Origin: Ailanthus altissimus | Lineage: Eukaryota; Streptophyta; Magnoliopsida; Sapindales; Simaroubaceae | Length of the DNA: 64,000 bases | Reading direction: 5' to 3' | NCBI GenBank assembly: GCA_946807835.1 | Contig: CAMPEX010000001.1 | Coordinates: 5,161,001-5,225,000 of the forward strand | Shown: positions 45,231-58,137 of the stretch, piece by piece | Layout: every line of letters begins with the position of its first letter | Numbering within the stretch: position 1 is the first letter of the stretch | Translations under genes and position numbers: made by a program | The notes under the pieces: generated by a model | The model's database searches: none | Seen by the model: the letters and a program-made list of their open reading frames with translations, nothing else | What the model was told of the DNA's origin: nothing

Positions 45231-46860
45231 TTAATGTCTTGCTTTTTGACTTATGGTAGGTCATATTGCATATCTAAGGCATCTTTCTTATAGAACTTAA
45301 ATCAATGTCTTTATGTGTTAACATTCTTTTTCTTTGACTTCTATAACTTCAAGAGATAATCTTTAAAAAGTAGCTTTGACCACTTTGCTTTAAGCTTTCT
45401 TGAAAAGACTTTAATCTTAGATTGGAAGACTAAACCCCATTAGTTAGTATCTATTATTTTTTTTTATGAGCTTGTTTCGCTGTTTCTTGGTTATGCATTT
45501 GTGCGGAGATGCCTTTTCGTGAGCTTAGGGTTGGATGGATTCTATCACCTTTGGCTTATGAGGTGGTTTTACTTTCTCAGGCATTACTATTTTCACCTTA
45601 AAGTAATGGGACAAATTTTTGAGAACTGCCAATGAACAAAGGTCTTCTCTTGGAGTTATTGTGGAAGCGGTAGTGGTGGAGTGTATAGGCTATATTTGAT
45701 TTGAATTGCCACCACTTCCTTTTTTTATGCATTGGCTCCTCTTATGCTTGCCTATTTTATCTATCATGACTCTCCTCCCATTGATATGTTTTAGTAGCTA
45801 ATGATAGTTTTGGTTCACTTCTTGAGGTGGTTGCTTAGCATTGTTCTCTACTGTCTATTAGATTCATCTATGTGTTATTAGGTAATGGGTTTTATGGATG
45901 GATATTCATTGTTGAAGCCAACAATCCAACTTTGGTTTCCAAAGTCTGTAAAGAAGCCTACTTGACTTTGAAAAAGTTTGTTCATTTTATTTATGCATTG
46001 TATCTGTATCTCTTCTATGGTAGATTTCTTTTCATATTGTAGTTGAGGTTGAATTGTAGTAAGATACCTCAACTCTGTATTGTAGTAAGTAAATGCAGGG
46101 TTGTACTATTACTAGTTATAATGTCATTTGTATTATACAGTTTCTACGCATTGGCCATTTGGATGGTTGTCATCACAAAAATCACAAGTGACATGTTCTC
46201 TCCTCTCAGTGACTTCTCTTGGAGCAACATTTTTAGCTGTTCATTGAGAACTGTTGAAGGCCATTTTCTCAAACAAGTCATAAGCTTCATTAACAAACTT
46301 GTTCATTAATGCACCTTTGCTACAACATCAATTACTATCTTTAAATGCCTTACCAACTCATTGTAGAATGTTTGCACAAGTAGCCATTTTAGAATTCCAT
46401 AGTGTGGACACTTTTTCAACAATTCTTTAAATCTCTCCTAAGCTTCATCTAGAGATTTTGAATTATACTACACAAAAGACGTGATGACATTCCTCATCAT
46501 TGTTGTATTTCTCGGTGGAAAATATTTGTTAAGAACTTCTAAGCTAATTCATCCCATGTTGTAATAAACCTTGATAGTAGTGACCTTAGCCAAATATTTG
46601 CTCAGTTTTGAAGTAAAAAATTGAATACTCAAAGTTGTATTGCATCATCCGAGACTCCATTGTATTTGTATAAATAGCAAATTTCTAAGAAATTTACAAT
46701 ATGCTCATTTGGATTCTCATTTAGCAGTTCACTGAATTATACTGAAGGTTTCAACAATTAAATCATCTCTAGTTGGATTTTAAAGTAGTCGACATCTATG
46801 AAAAGTTTTTGGATGATAGACTGTATGTCGCCTATTTGTGGGATAACAAAATCTCATTGA
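45231..46860 (-). pseudogene. Gag pseudogene of the minus-strand element
   Basis: The minus strand contains HIVNFLEICYLYKYNGVSDD, FITTWDELA, a KKCPHYGI-like segment and NKLFQSQVGF in successive but broken frames. These correspond in order to the 778-aa Gag of the tandem family. There are many stops and frameshifts. Confidence 0.75.
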
Positions 46861-47029
46861 AGTCTTTGTGTTTCAACTTAGTGATGCTCTATCATAAAAA
46901 ATGAATCAAACAAACTGAAAAATGAAAACAAAGTAACTATACAAAAACAAATGAAAACTAGCTATACAAAAAAAGTATGAATTAAAAGTAAGATAGATTA
47001 ATATTACCATTGGCAAGAATAAATCAAAT

Positions 47030-47047
47030 TCCCCCGTAACGGTGCCA
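47030..47047 (-). other. Primer-binding site, tRNA-Asp (decayed)
   Basis: The minus strand reads TGGCACCGTTACGGGGGA, with three changes from the perfect site. It lies 9 bp inside the LTR border at 47057. Confidence 0.8.
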
Positions 47048-47056
47048 AAAATCCGT

Positions 47057-48021
47057 TGTGCGAATTTTATGCTAAGCGCATGTGTACGCTATTAGGAACA
47101 AGTAATAGAGTGATGAGTAGAGTGTTGATCCCACGAGAAATTTTTGTATTATTCTTAACCAAGTACTAAAATTGTGTCTCCTTAAATTTATCCAGACAAA
47201 TGAAAATTTAATTTGTGAAAGTTAAAAATAATCACTAACTCTACAAATCAATCCTAATAAGGCCTAATCACTATATAAAAAGTATTTAGAACTATAGCTA
47301 TCCCTCAATATGATTTGTTATCCCATTATTAATTACTCAGTTCAATTATTGGTCATAACATAAAGCTAATTGCAAGCCTTTTCCGATGGTCGAGCAATTA
47401 TACATTAATCTACCAAATTTCTATAATCCTATTGTAACTCGAATAAATGTAGGTTCATTACAAATAAAGATTGTTGACCATTCATGCCATATAGGCATAT
47501 TCATATCCTATATTGAAACTCACAATTACGACATTGTGATCATGCATTAATTTATCTAGGTCTAAATACTAATATGCAATTTTTAAGTTTTTCTTAATAT
47601 TTTCTAATCATCCAACAACTCATCAAGTATATAAAAAGCATTAAGAACAAATAACTTGAATAATAAACTGAATTCATAATAATGAAAGTCAAATAATTCA
47701 ATTAAGTCCACATATTGAGTTCAAAACTATAACCCTAGATAATAAAATTACAGTAACATAATAAGATTTTTATGGCTAAATAACAATAACAAAACATTAT
47801 ACAACTAATCAAAACTGAGTTTATGAAGACAATGAGGCCTTCAATCAATCCTTGGCCTTGGTTAAATCCTTCAATGGTTAGCCAAAATGCTCTTAATTGT
47901 GTAATATCTCTCTCCACAATAGCTTCAAATGTTATTATTGCACCATATAGGGATGATTTCTGGGTTATAGATGTGTTAGGATTGAGAAACAATGGGTTAG
48001 GTTTATGTTAGGGGTAGGCTC
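47057..48021 (-). repeat. 5' LTR of the minus-strand element, truncated
   Basis: It aligns with 42075 onward until about 48020, then switches to an unrelated LTR starting TGATAACTG. The missing U3 part probably lies beyond the right edge of the nested elements. Confidence 0.75.
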
Positions 48022-49420
48022 TGATAACTGTAAGATAGACTAAAGAGAAAAAAATTAGAGATGAATTAGAGGAAAGTAGCAAACATAACTACATTAATGA
48101 AAAAAACGCGCTAGCGTTCCTCTATATAGGATGAATGCCTCAGCGTTGAACACTGAATACCCCAGTGTTTCTATGAATTTGGATGCTGTAGCATTGATAT
48201 AGAGGATGAGTAGCGTTAAAGGCAAAAGTTTTCAAGATTCCCAACTCCCTAGCATTGGAAAGCAACACTGCTGCACCATTTTGTCAATATCCTAGCTCCA
48301 ATTATATAATGCAACAGTGCTAGCACCCCCAACATTACTGAACCTCAACTTTGTTGTGTTCATACATGTTAGCTTGTAACGCTCCTGCATTAGAAAGGAA
48401 AATACTACAGCGTTACAGTTATTTTTTGCACTATATAAAACAACTCTTTTGGATTTCTATGGGAGGAGCGTTTCACCTTTATCTCAGTATTTAGGGAACA
48501 CGTTCTAGGTCAAAACTTTCACCTTTAGATTGCAAAGAAATATATTTCAACACTTATAAATCATTTATAGAAGGATCAACATCATCAATGGAGGTTATTA
48601 CTTGCAAAAGAAGTATTGGAAATAAAGCTTGGGAAAATTAGCTGAACTTTATTTCTATATTATTTTTATTATCTAAACTTGGTTTCATTATATTTTATCT
48701 TGTAATCTATTTCCTAAACTTCTTTATGTTGCAATAGATTCACTTGTCTAGAACTGTAGTATTGAACTTAACTATGTGTTTGTAAATATTCTAACTTTGA
48801 ATGAACGAACTTGGTTTTTATTCATTTTGTTAGTACTTAATGCTTGTATTTGATCTGGCTAATCTTGTGTATGAACATTGGATTCATTGAGATAAACTTG
48901 GAAAAGGTATCTAGCCTAGGACAAAGTGACGTATGATTATAGAGTAGCATATACAAGTTCCAATTAGGATAAGAATATACCTAGTTAACATGCATAGTTA
49001 AGACAACTAGAACCTAATGAATTTCATTTAATATACATATTAGGTTGATTAAAGTAAAATTAGTTGACCATCGAAAGAGGCTTGTAGTAAGCCTAGTGTT
49101 GTGACTAATAATTAACTAAGGGATTGTCATTCAAAGAATATCTATAACAAGTCTGAGTTAAAGGATAACTACATATTCTAGACTTCATTTATCATTAAGA
49201 GTGTTGGAATTTGTATCTTGCTTAGTCAGTTGTTAATTTAGTACTTAGTTTTCTTCTTAATTGAATTAATTTGTTCAGATAAAAATAGGAGAATCAATTT
49301 TAGTACTTGAATAAAGCAAAGTACTAGTCCTCGTGGGATCAACATCCCTTACCCTTTATTACTTGTTACCAATAGCCTGCACTTGCGCTTAGGATAAATA
49401 TTCATATTGTAATATCACCA
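48022..49420 (+). repeat. 5' LTR of the degenerate Athila element
   Basis: It starts TGATAACTGTAAG, has a decayed motif array at about 48108-48415 (AACGCGCTAGCGTT, TGCCTCAGCGTTG and similar), and TATATAAAA at 48432-48440. It ends ATATCACCA before ATAAGTTTT and the PBS. The left border is inferred from where similarity to the neighbouring LTR stops. Confidence 0.75.
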
Positions 49421-49429
49421 ATAAGTTTT

Positions 49430-49447
49430 TGGCACCGTTGCTGGGGA
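49430..49447 (+). other. Primer-binding site, tRNA-Asp
   Basis: TGGCACCGTTGCTGGGGA differs from the perfect tRNA-Asp complement by one G-to-A and one C-to-T. Confidence 0.88.
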
Positions 49448-49551
49448 CTAATGTTACTTTGTTGTGTTTCAATACTAATACTATTTCATCTTGTTTTTAA
49501 TTTGGACTTTTATTTTTGCATTGTGTTGTTTTTAGGTTGACACTCTAGTGT

Positions 49552-50800
49552 ATGCGGAGAGCTCGTAGTCTTGATTCGATTGCTTAAGATCTTAAAATTG
49601 AAAGAATACTCCGAAGGATTCACCAAGAGCAATCATAAAGGGCTAATATAGAAGTTATGGCGATGTACCCCCACTATTAAAGAACAATCCAAGGACTTTT
49701 AGAGAGTATGCAATACCATTAGTGGATGGAATCAACTTAAGAATTAGAAGACCTACCATTGAGATTAAGCCTAGTATTATTTAAATGCTTAATGATTCAG
49801 TTCAGTTTGGGGGGCTTCTAAATGATGATCCAAACAAACACATAATGAACTTCTTGAAAATTTATGACACCTTCAGATTCAATAAAGTTTCAGATAATGC
49901 CATCAGATTGAAGTTGCTTCCATTTTCTTTGAAGGATAAATCAAAAGTTAGTTAATGTCATTTCTTTCGAGATTGATTGTTACGTGAGATAATTTGGCAG
50001 AGGTATATGAGATAGATGCTCTGACATCTTTGATAGTGCATGTTAGCCTTTTTACGAAGAAGGTGGATGCTTTGGAAGTGAATTCAGTAAAAAGCTAGCC
50101 AGTTACTTGTAACTTCTGTAGAGACAGTTATCCTAATGGTCATTGCATAAAGACAGCTTAGTATATGGGTTCAATAGAAATCAGAATAACTCTAACTCCA
50201 ACTCAAACTACTATAATCAGCAATAGAGTAATTACCTAAATTCCTCTTGGAACAATTAAAACCAATTTTCTAGATCAAATAATTCATATAGGTTCCATTC
50301 TCCACCAGTACAACACCCATAAGAGAAGAAGCCAAAATTGAAAGATTCGTTTATGCAGTACATGAGTAAGATTGATCAGTTATTACAGAACCGAGCAGTC
50401 TCTCTCAGAACCTTAGCGATACAAGAGGGATAGTTAGCTTTATCAATCAATAGCCATCCACAAGGTTCTCTCCCAAGCAACAATAAGACCAACTTCTGAG
50501 GTAAAAAGAAGCAATGTAAAATAGTCACTTTGAGAAGTGGCAAAGAGGTGCAATCAAGTGAAGTGCCACCTCTAAGACAGTTGACTACACAAGAAACATA
50601 TATGGGTAGATTTGAAGAAGAAAAAGAGGAAACTAAACTTCATGGGCAAGAAAAAGCTAATAAGGGGAGACTAATGCAACAAAAATGGTAGATTTACATC
50701 CCACTGTCCTTCCTTCAAAGGTTACAAAAAAAAAAGTTTGACAAGTAATTCTCTAAGTTTCTTGAGGTATTCAAGAAGTTACACATTAATATCTCATTTG
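49552..50800 (+). pseudogene. Gag pseudogene of the degenerate Athila element
   Basis: The ATG start reads MRRARSLDSIA then a stop. Later segments give an SVQFGGL-like stretch, KIYDTFRFNKVSDNAIRLKLLPFSLKD, and a zinc knuckle PVTCNFCRDSYPNGHC near 50100-50150 that keeps its Cys/His spacing. Part of the Gag core after SFSLKD appears deleted near 49980. Confidence 0.75.
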
Positions 50801-51480
50801 TCGAAGCACTTGAGTAGATGCCAAGCTATATGAAGTTTATAAAAGACATATTGTCTAAGAAGAGGAAGATAGATGATCATAAGACAATAGCTTTGACAGA
50901 AGAATCTAGTGTCATCTTACAAAAGAAGCTACCTTTAAAATTGAAGGACCAAGGGAGCTTTACCATACCATGTACAATTAGAAATCAGTACTTTAGGAAA
51001 GCCTTGTGTGATTTGGGTGTAAGCATCAATCTCATACCTTTGTCAGTCTATTACAAGTTAAGATTAGATGCAGCCAAGCCTACTAGGGTCACTCTTCAAT
51101 TTGCAGATCACTTACTTATCCAAAATGAGTGATTGAATATATGCTAGTTAAGGTGGACAAGTTTATTTTCCTAGTGGATTTTATTGTTATTGGCATGGAG
51201 AAGGATAGAGAAAGACTTATCATTTTGGGTCAGCCATTTTTAACTACTAAAAAGATATTGATTGATGTAAAAAAAAAAAGAAGAGTTGACTATGAGTCTA
51301 TAAAATAAAGAGGTGACTATTAATGTATTCAAGGCTATACAATTTTCAAGTGAGACAGATGATTATTTTGAGGTAGATGATATTAAGAAAGAGGTAGAGA
51401 GGATTTTTAGAGTGAATGTTATTGAGGACCCCCTTGAGAATGTAATGGTTCATAGAGATGAGGTGAAGACCAAGGAGGCA
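50801..51480 (+). pseudogene. Aspartic protease region of the degenerate Athila element
   Basis: The open stretch 50818-51132 holds MPSYMKFIKDILSKKRKID and, further on, ALCDLGVSINLIPLSVY. The Asp of DLG is preserved while the following A is V. It is followed by a frameshift and an ILGQPFL-like flap. It closely parallels residues 485-640 of the intact Gag-protease. Confidence 0.75.
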
Positions 51481-51699
51481 AAGGAGTAAGTGAAGGCTTT
51501 GAGAGCTACACACACTCTTGGGAACATGAGATCAAAAACTAAACTATTGGAGAAATTGGAAATGAAAGAGTCAAAATTTAAGCCATTTATAGAGTTTCCA
51601 CCCACTTTAGAGCTCAAGCCACTACTAAGCCATTTAAGTATGCTTATCTTGGTGACTCTTCAATATTTCATGTCATTATTTTAGCTAAGCTTGATGAGA

Positions 51700-52166
51700 T
51701 TTAGGAGGAAAAGTTTCTTAGAATACTCTAGGAGCTTAAAAGAGCATTGTTTTGGACTATAATAGATATTCGGGGTATTAGTCCATCACTTTATGTGCAC
51801 AAAATCTTACTTGAGGAAGACCACAAATCCACAATTGAGCAACAAAAAAGGTTGAATTTAATGATGAAATATGTGGTTAAAATGGAAACTATTAAATAGT
51901 TAGATGTAGGAATTATTTATCTTATCTCGGATGGTTTTTGGGTTAGTCTGGTACAATATGTACCAAAGAAATGAGGAGTCATTGTAGTGGAGAATAAAAA
52001 CAATGAGTTAATCCCCACATATATAGTGAGCAGATGAAAATTTTGCATGGACTACTGAAAGCTTAACAAGGTCATTAGGAAGGATTATTTTCCTCTTTCA
52101 TTCCTTGATCAGTTGTTGGATAGACTAGTCGGACATGAGTACTACTATTTTCTTGATAGGTATTCC
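51700..52166 (+). pseudogene. Reverse transcriptase, 5' part
   Basis: Readable motifs are GISPSLYVHKI, a VVVENKNNELIP-like segment, and DYFPLPFLDQLLDRLVGHEYYYFLDRYS before the insertion. The left TSD ATTCC (52162-52166) of the solo LTR interrupts the YSGYNQI motif. Confidence 0.78.
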
Positions 52167-54728
52167 TGTAGGGGTACTTATTAATCCCAGTTCACAACCT
52201 AAACATATTGGGTGTATGCATGTGGTACACGTGTCCATTTAAAATTTTTAATCTATACGTATCAAATTCAAATATGTATATACACAATTTATGCATCTCA
52301 TACATAAATATTCGCAACGGAAGTTAGAAATCTAATTTTTTAAAAATGAACACAATAAATTTTATTTATCACACTAATGAACAAAATATAAACATATTAA
52401 TCAAATTAATATTAATAACTGAGAATCGAGAGATATCACATGACAAGCCTTTGGAACAAATTTGTAGTTGGAGTATCGTATGAAGTAAACCCGTTGGCAG
52501 TTCTAAGACCCAATGTGGTGGGCTTGGGTCATTAGAACAGTAGCCTTTATTTTTCAGCACTCGGTTTAACTCTTAAACCATGGGATTAACTCTTAATCTT
52601 ATAATTATTTGTTTAACCCATGTTTAACTCTTGAACATTTAAACAAATCACTGTTGTTGTTGTTGTGTTATATGGTCTAAAATAAAAGTAAGAAAAGAAA
52701 TATTTGTTTCAACACTTGAAACAAAACTCAAGAAATATTTTTCATATTTATTTTTCTTTCATTTTCCAAACACCACCAAAGGGGAGCAAAGAAGAATTCA
52801 ATTTGTTTCAAAAACAAAAATGAATCCCAAAAGCTCCATCTCCTTATACAATGGCCGGCCACCCTCCTCCAAATATATATTTATCAAATGAATATATATT
52901 ATAATAATTAAGAAATATTCATTATGACATCAATAAGCATGGGTGGCCATACTTCAATGGTGCCATAACTAAACAATGGAATATAAAAACAAAATATCTC
53001 TTTTATTTTATTTAGTCAAACAAGTTTTGCATTTAACATGTATAAAATAATCACAATTATTTTATTCAAAATCATGGTAGTATTTCGGCCACTTGTGATG
53101 ATTTGAAATCAAATGATATTCAAAATATTATTCTAGCCCCTTATGGTTTTATATAATTTTCCTCGACAATATTTACTTTAACTATAATTAATTGCTTAAT
53201 AAAATCTCATTTTATTTGGCAATTAAGTTCTTAATAAAATATTTACTATATTAATCATGAGCTAACAACTAACTCTAGTTAAATTAACTAATCACTTTCT
53301 TAAGTGATCACAAATATTTAGATTATTTAACACTTAAATAATCGATTTAGAGAAATAACCTTTAAGCCTTTAATTAACTCAACGTGGGTTCCACCATACC
53401 TAATACTTGAGTCAATTTTAACCGAAAGCTTGCTATGCGATACGTGTCACTATTTAATTAGTCAACAATAATTATTAACTAAATATTATACTTAACACTT
53501 AAATACTAACACGTGCGCATCCCGAGAGTACTTGAAACAAATATTTGATTTTGCTAGAAATTATTAGATTAAAAAATTCAATCTAGGATGCTGCCATAGT
53601 GCACAATAAGTACACTTTATATTACGAGACTTCTTTGGTCCACGCCCAATTTCTCAAATGGAACTATTCTATAAGTCTATGATCGATGCCCCATGCACAT
53701 GTCACAGATATTACAAATCTGTGCGTTAGACCATATAAGCCAAGGTCACAGCACATACGTATAATCCTTTCGTCATCTACATCCTGAATGTATGGGGATA
53801 TAAATCAGCATTGTCAAATCTCCATGTGCACATACATGAAACTTATCTCTAGATTTGTATTTTTAAGAACAATATACGCAAACATCTTTGCTATATTGTT
53901 CAACCCTTTGGGAAACACCTTTCTCAAGGCTACGAGATTTTTAAAATATAATCTCAGAGTATCTGGATATACTACTCCCCTATGAGAGTTGACGAATCCC
54001 ATATCTGTACATATCAGACTCTATAAGCATCAGACCATACCCAGCGATCACACCATGAAAGGTCTGTAACATGCGTGAAAAAAAGTATGGTGGATCACTT
54101 ACAAGCCCACTATGGCACTTAGGTCCAACGACTATATATACTACTTAACTCGAGAAGACTCACTATTGATGGCTTTATAGGATGTCTATTGGTGTCCTCG
54201 TGAGTCTGTTTAATATTTAGTCCTGACTGAATACCCGTATGTATATACAAGCTTCCAGTAAGTCCATGGTCGGCTAAGAACAACCATCTATACCATATAG
54301 ATATAACATACATTGATCTATATAAAATGAGATCCACCGATAAACCTGCATCGGTAAAGTATATCAGGAACATAGTGTTTGAGGACATATTTGCATAATT
54401 ACATCTCCTAACACCTATTGCAACCCCTTGCAACCATGTCATTACTAGTATACCCTCAGGTCTTTGTCCTATTACAGACAAGGATTAACCATTTAGATCT
54501 AGCGGACTTTTATAACCTGCTAACTCTTAGCAATGCTAACTATTAGTATATTTATAACACTTAGCTTTGCTAATTCTTAGCGCTGGTCTAAACTCATTCA
54601 GATTATACAATGTCTGTCGCTTAACAAGCATTGATATATTAACAATTATACAAAATATTTACTGTATAAATATTAAATAATTAGTATTCATACAATATTA
54701 GAATGACACGTAAGCACTAACTCTAATA
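52167..54728 (-). mobile_element. Solo LTR-like insertion, family S copy 2 (about 2.56 kb)
   Basis: On the minus strand it begins TATTAGAGTTAGTGCTTACG and ends ...CCCCTACA. Target duplications are ATTCC (52162-52166) and ATTTC (54729-54733). Removing it rejoins the RT frame. A hairpin TTTGTTTCAA-CAC-TTGAAACAAA lies at 52703-52725. It has no coding sequence and is longer than the other two copies. Confidence 0.8.
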
Positions 54729-55130
54729 ATTTCAGCTACAATTAAATTGTAATTGCCCTAGAAGACTATATTCACATGTCCCTATAGCACTTTTGCATTC
54801 AAAATGGTGCCATTGGCTTATGCACTGCACCAGCTACCTTTTAATGGTGTATGATGATAATCTTTTCGAACATTGTGGAGTATTTCTTGGAGGTATTTAT
54901 ACCTTTTTGTTTTTGTTTTTGGTGGTTCATTTGATTTATGTTTGAATAACTTAGCATTTGTATTGAATTGAAAAAAATGTCATTTTATGATCAAGGAAAG
55001 CATTGCCCTAGGCCATAAATCTTTAGTAGAGGTCTAGAAGTTGATAGGGCAAAGATTGAAATTATTAAAAAAAATTGCCTCCTCTACTAATGTGAAAGGA
55101 GATCAAAGTTTTCATGGCCATGCAGGTTTT
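54729..55130 (+). pseudogene. Reverse transcriptase, 3' part
   Basis: It resumes with a YNxIVIALED segment (x is a stop), then HMSL/TFAFKMVPLAYALHQLP-like sequence in shifting frames. At 54892-54912 the expected EVFMDDF catalytic segment reads EVFIPF, so the two catalytic aspartates are gone. Confidence 0.7.
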
Positions 55131-55139
55131 TACAAGAGA

Positions 55140-55660
55140 TTCATCAAGGACTTTTTCAAGATCTCCAAGCCCCTTTACAATCTGTTAGAGTAGAATGTGC
55201 ACTTTAATTTTGATAATACTTGTTTGGAAGCATTTGAAGCATTAAGGAAAAAGCTCATTGTAGCTCTTATCATCATAGAACCAGAGTCGGGATCTACCAT
55301 TTGAGTTGATATATAATGTTAGTGATACAACTGTGGGTATAGTGCTTGGTCAAAGAAAATGAAGAGTATTCCAAACCATTTATTATGCAAGCAAGACTTG
55401 AATAAAGCACAAGTGAACTATACTACTATAGATAAAGAGCTTCTAGTTGTGGTATTTTCCTTTGATAAATTCAAGTTTTATTTGATTGTAGTGAAGGTGG
55501 TGGTGTACATGGATCATATAGCTATTAATCATTTGATTGCCAAGAAAGAAGTGAAGCCCTCATTTATTAGATAGGTGTTGCTGTTGTAAGAGTTTGATTT
55601 AAAAATCAGGGATAAAAAGGGACTGAAAACTAAGTAGCTAACCAATTATTTAGGTTAGTA
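55140..55660 (+). pseudogene. RNase H of the degenerate Athila element
   Basis: Motifs in order are FELIYNVSDTTVGIVLGQRK, FQTIYYASKT, NYTTIDKELLVVVFSFDKF, VVYMDH and LKIRDKKG. These are the RNase H of Ty3/gypsy with the expected spacing. The first acidic residue of the CDASD motif is changed (NVSD). The open part is 55359-55574. Confidence 0.78.
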
Positions 55661-55849
55661 GCCCAAAACCTTAAGTTGCCATGGTATACAGATTATGTGA
55701 ATTTTCCTGTGTGTGGTATGGTGCCTCCAGACATGACTTTTTAGCAAAGAAAAAGGTCCCTACATGATGTAAGAGGTACTGTTGGGATGAGCCACTTTGT
55801 TTAGGCACTGTGCAGAATAGTTGTTGAGGAGATGTGTGCCACAAGAGGA

Positions 55850-57078
55850 AGTAGGGAGTATTTTGCACCATTGTCATAATTCAGATCATAAAGAACATTT
55901 TATTGGTAATAAGACAGCAGTAAAAGTGCTAAAAAATAGATTATATTAGCCAACATTATTCAAAGATGTTAACATGTATGTCCTAATGTGCGATAGGAGT
56001 CAAAAGACTAAAAACATTTTAAGAAGGCAAGAAATGCCCTTACAAAGCATTTTGCAAGTGCAAATATGTGATGTTTAGGATATTGACTTTATAGGTCTTT
56101 TCATCTTATCCATTGAGAACAAATACATCTTAGTGGTGGTTGACTAGGTGTTTAAGTGGGTGAAAGTAGTTGCACTCCCCACCAATAATGCCAATGTGGT
56201 GTTGAGGTTTTTGAAGAAACAACTTTAATAAGGCATGGCACCCCAAGGATAATCATAACTGATGAGTGGTAACACTTTTGCAATAAGCACTTTTTATCCT
56301 TTCTTAAAAAATACGGGATAAGATATAAGGTACTCACAACATATCATCCACAAAAAAGTGGCTAAGCGGAGGTCTTAAACTGAGAGATAAAGCGAATTTC
56401 GAAAAACAATTGTGAAGCCTACTTGGAAGGATTAGGGTATGAGACTTGGTGATGCATTTTAGGCATATTGTATGATGTTTAAAATACCTATTAGAATGTC
56501 TTTCTACCAATTAATTTATGGGAAAGTTTGCTATATACTAGTATAAGACTTGGCGATGAATTGTGGACAAATTACATGATGTTTAAAACACCTATTGGAA
56601 TGTCTTTATACCAATTAGTTTATGGAAAAGTTTGCTATATACTAGTTGAGTTAGAGCGCAAGGCACATTAGGCTATCAAGGCTTTAAATTTTGATGTTCA
56701 AGTGACCAGGGAGAAGTATGTGTTGCAACTACATGAATTAAATAAGTTTAGGCTTCAAACCTATGAAAATACCAAGTTATACAAGGAGAAGACAAAGAAA
56801 TGACATGACATAAAGATAGCAATTAGGGAATTTCATTATAGACAGTGAGTACTGTTGTTCAATTTTTGGCTAAAATTATTTTGGAAAAGCTTAAGTCAAA
56901 ATGGTCTAGACCATTTAGAGTTACTAAGGTGTTCTCGCATGGAGCTATTGAGATTGCTGATGAAGAGAGCATGAGGCTATTCAAGGTTAATAGACAGAGT
57001 TTGAAGCATTGTTGGGGAGATGACATTAATCGCATCTCTTGGACTTATCAAGCATTAGGAAGAAAAAAAAGGTATTAA
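55850..57078 (+). pseudogene. Integrase of the degenerate Athila element
   Basis: The N-terminal zinc-binding region (ILHHCHNSDHKEHF, MCDRSQKTKNI) is followed by core motifs DIDFIG, KYILVVVD and VFKWVKVVALPTNNA, and then a C-terminal region with LKSKWSRPFRVTKVFSHGAIEI (open 56845-57078). It is interrupted by stops. It contains a 104-bp tandem duplication (56437-56540 and 56541-56644) covering the FxTPIxMSxYxLxYGK segment. Confidence 0.78.
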
Positions 57079-57087
57079 GCTTAAGAT

Positions 57088-57122
57088 GTTAAATCAAGCG
57101 CTGATTGAAAGGCGATCTAAGG
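57088..57122 (+). other. Decayed post-coding hairpin motif
   Basis: GATGTTAAATCAAGCGCTG then ATTGAAAGGCGATCTAAGG, the same element as at 5695-5730, directly after integrase. Confidence 0.6.
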
Positions 57123-57254
57123 TATAATTTGTGTTTCTTAAGTATAAATTATGTTAGTTAAGTGTTTTTTTTTTGTTTTTTGTATGTTTAGGACTTAAAC
57201 AGGGCAAAACTTTTGAAAATGCCCTAATATTAACACTGAAAACACTGTCTCATT

Positions 57255-57910
57255 TATGTAAAAAGAATGAACGCTGGAGCATCCCAGTTTTTACCGTTCA
57301 TATGTTCATACATAATACCCATGCTGTGGCATTCCTAGTTTTCACCGCCATTGCGTCTCAGCTCAATACTGGGGTGTCAACTTTGTAATGCCCAAATGTG
57401 AATTCCAGAGAGTTCCAAGGGATTTAAAGAGCCTTCAATGCTTCTATGTCAAACCACTTAGCATTCAAAGTGCACTTGAAAGTCAACAATCAATGCTCTA
57501 ATGCAGCCGCATTGCCTAATTTTAGTGCCATTACATCCTAACTCAACGCTAGGGCGTCTATGTTGTAACGCCTCAGCATGAATTTTAGAGAGTTCTAAAG
57601 GAATTGAAAAGCCTCTAACACCCATGCGTCAAGAGAGAATGCCTCGGCATCCATGTCTCAATAGGAAACCAACCATTAGTGCTCCAACACAGTTGTGTTG
57701 CCACAACTCAATGCCTCAACATTTGGCACATTTAAAAAGTGGTTAACTGCTCAATTAAAAATGCCTTTACATTCTATACTTACAATGCAACAACATTTGG
57801 GAGTTTCAAAATTTGAAGAGACAAATTGAAAACACCCTAGCATTCTCTACTTACCATGCCTCTGCGTTTTACACTTTAATGCAGTAGTGTTCACTCAAAA
57901 ATCAGTTTTA
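57255..57910 (+). repeat. Long decayed GC-rich motif array
   Basis: Some twenty words such as AACGCTGGAGCATCC, AATGCCTCAACATT, ACTGGGGTGTCA and AACGCTAGGGCGTC recur every 20-40 bp. It is the longest of the arrays in the window and sits between integrase and the downstream ORF. Confidence 0.65.
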
Positions 57911-58137
57911 AGACCACTATTTCACCATTTCCACTCATCATTACTTCAAAACCTCTTAATCTCTCTCAAGCCTACATCATTCAAAGCTCAAGCTCACCCA
58001 AATTAAGCCTACAAACACTTTTCTTACCACTACACTTCGTTTCCACTAGATCAAAACTTTCAATTATCCGTTAACACTAAATTCCCACATCAAATCTATC
58101 CCAAAAATTAATTTCACCATTTTATTGATTTTCTGAG

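Larger units (their letters stand above)
42075..48021 (-). mobile_element. Athila-like gag-only element, minus strand, with its 5' LTR interrupted
   Basis: The 3' LTR is 42075-43363. A PPT-like AAGTTTGGGAAAATTT complement lies at about 43364-43380. A non-coding region with AAGTTTGGGGG complements (near 43923 and 44000), a GC-rich-type motif stretch and the hairpin motif follows, then a decayed gag, the PBS (47030-47047) and the 5' LTR from 47057. That LTR stops at 48021, where another LTR begins. The layout parallels the tandem family at 1-14901. Confidence 0.8.

Noticed and set aside
54119..54481. 120-codon minus-strand ORF
   Set aside because: It lies inside solo LTR copy 2 and is not open in the homologous copies.
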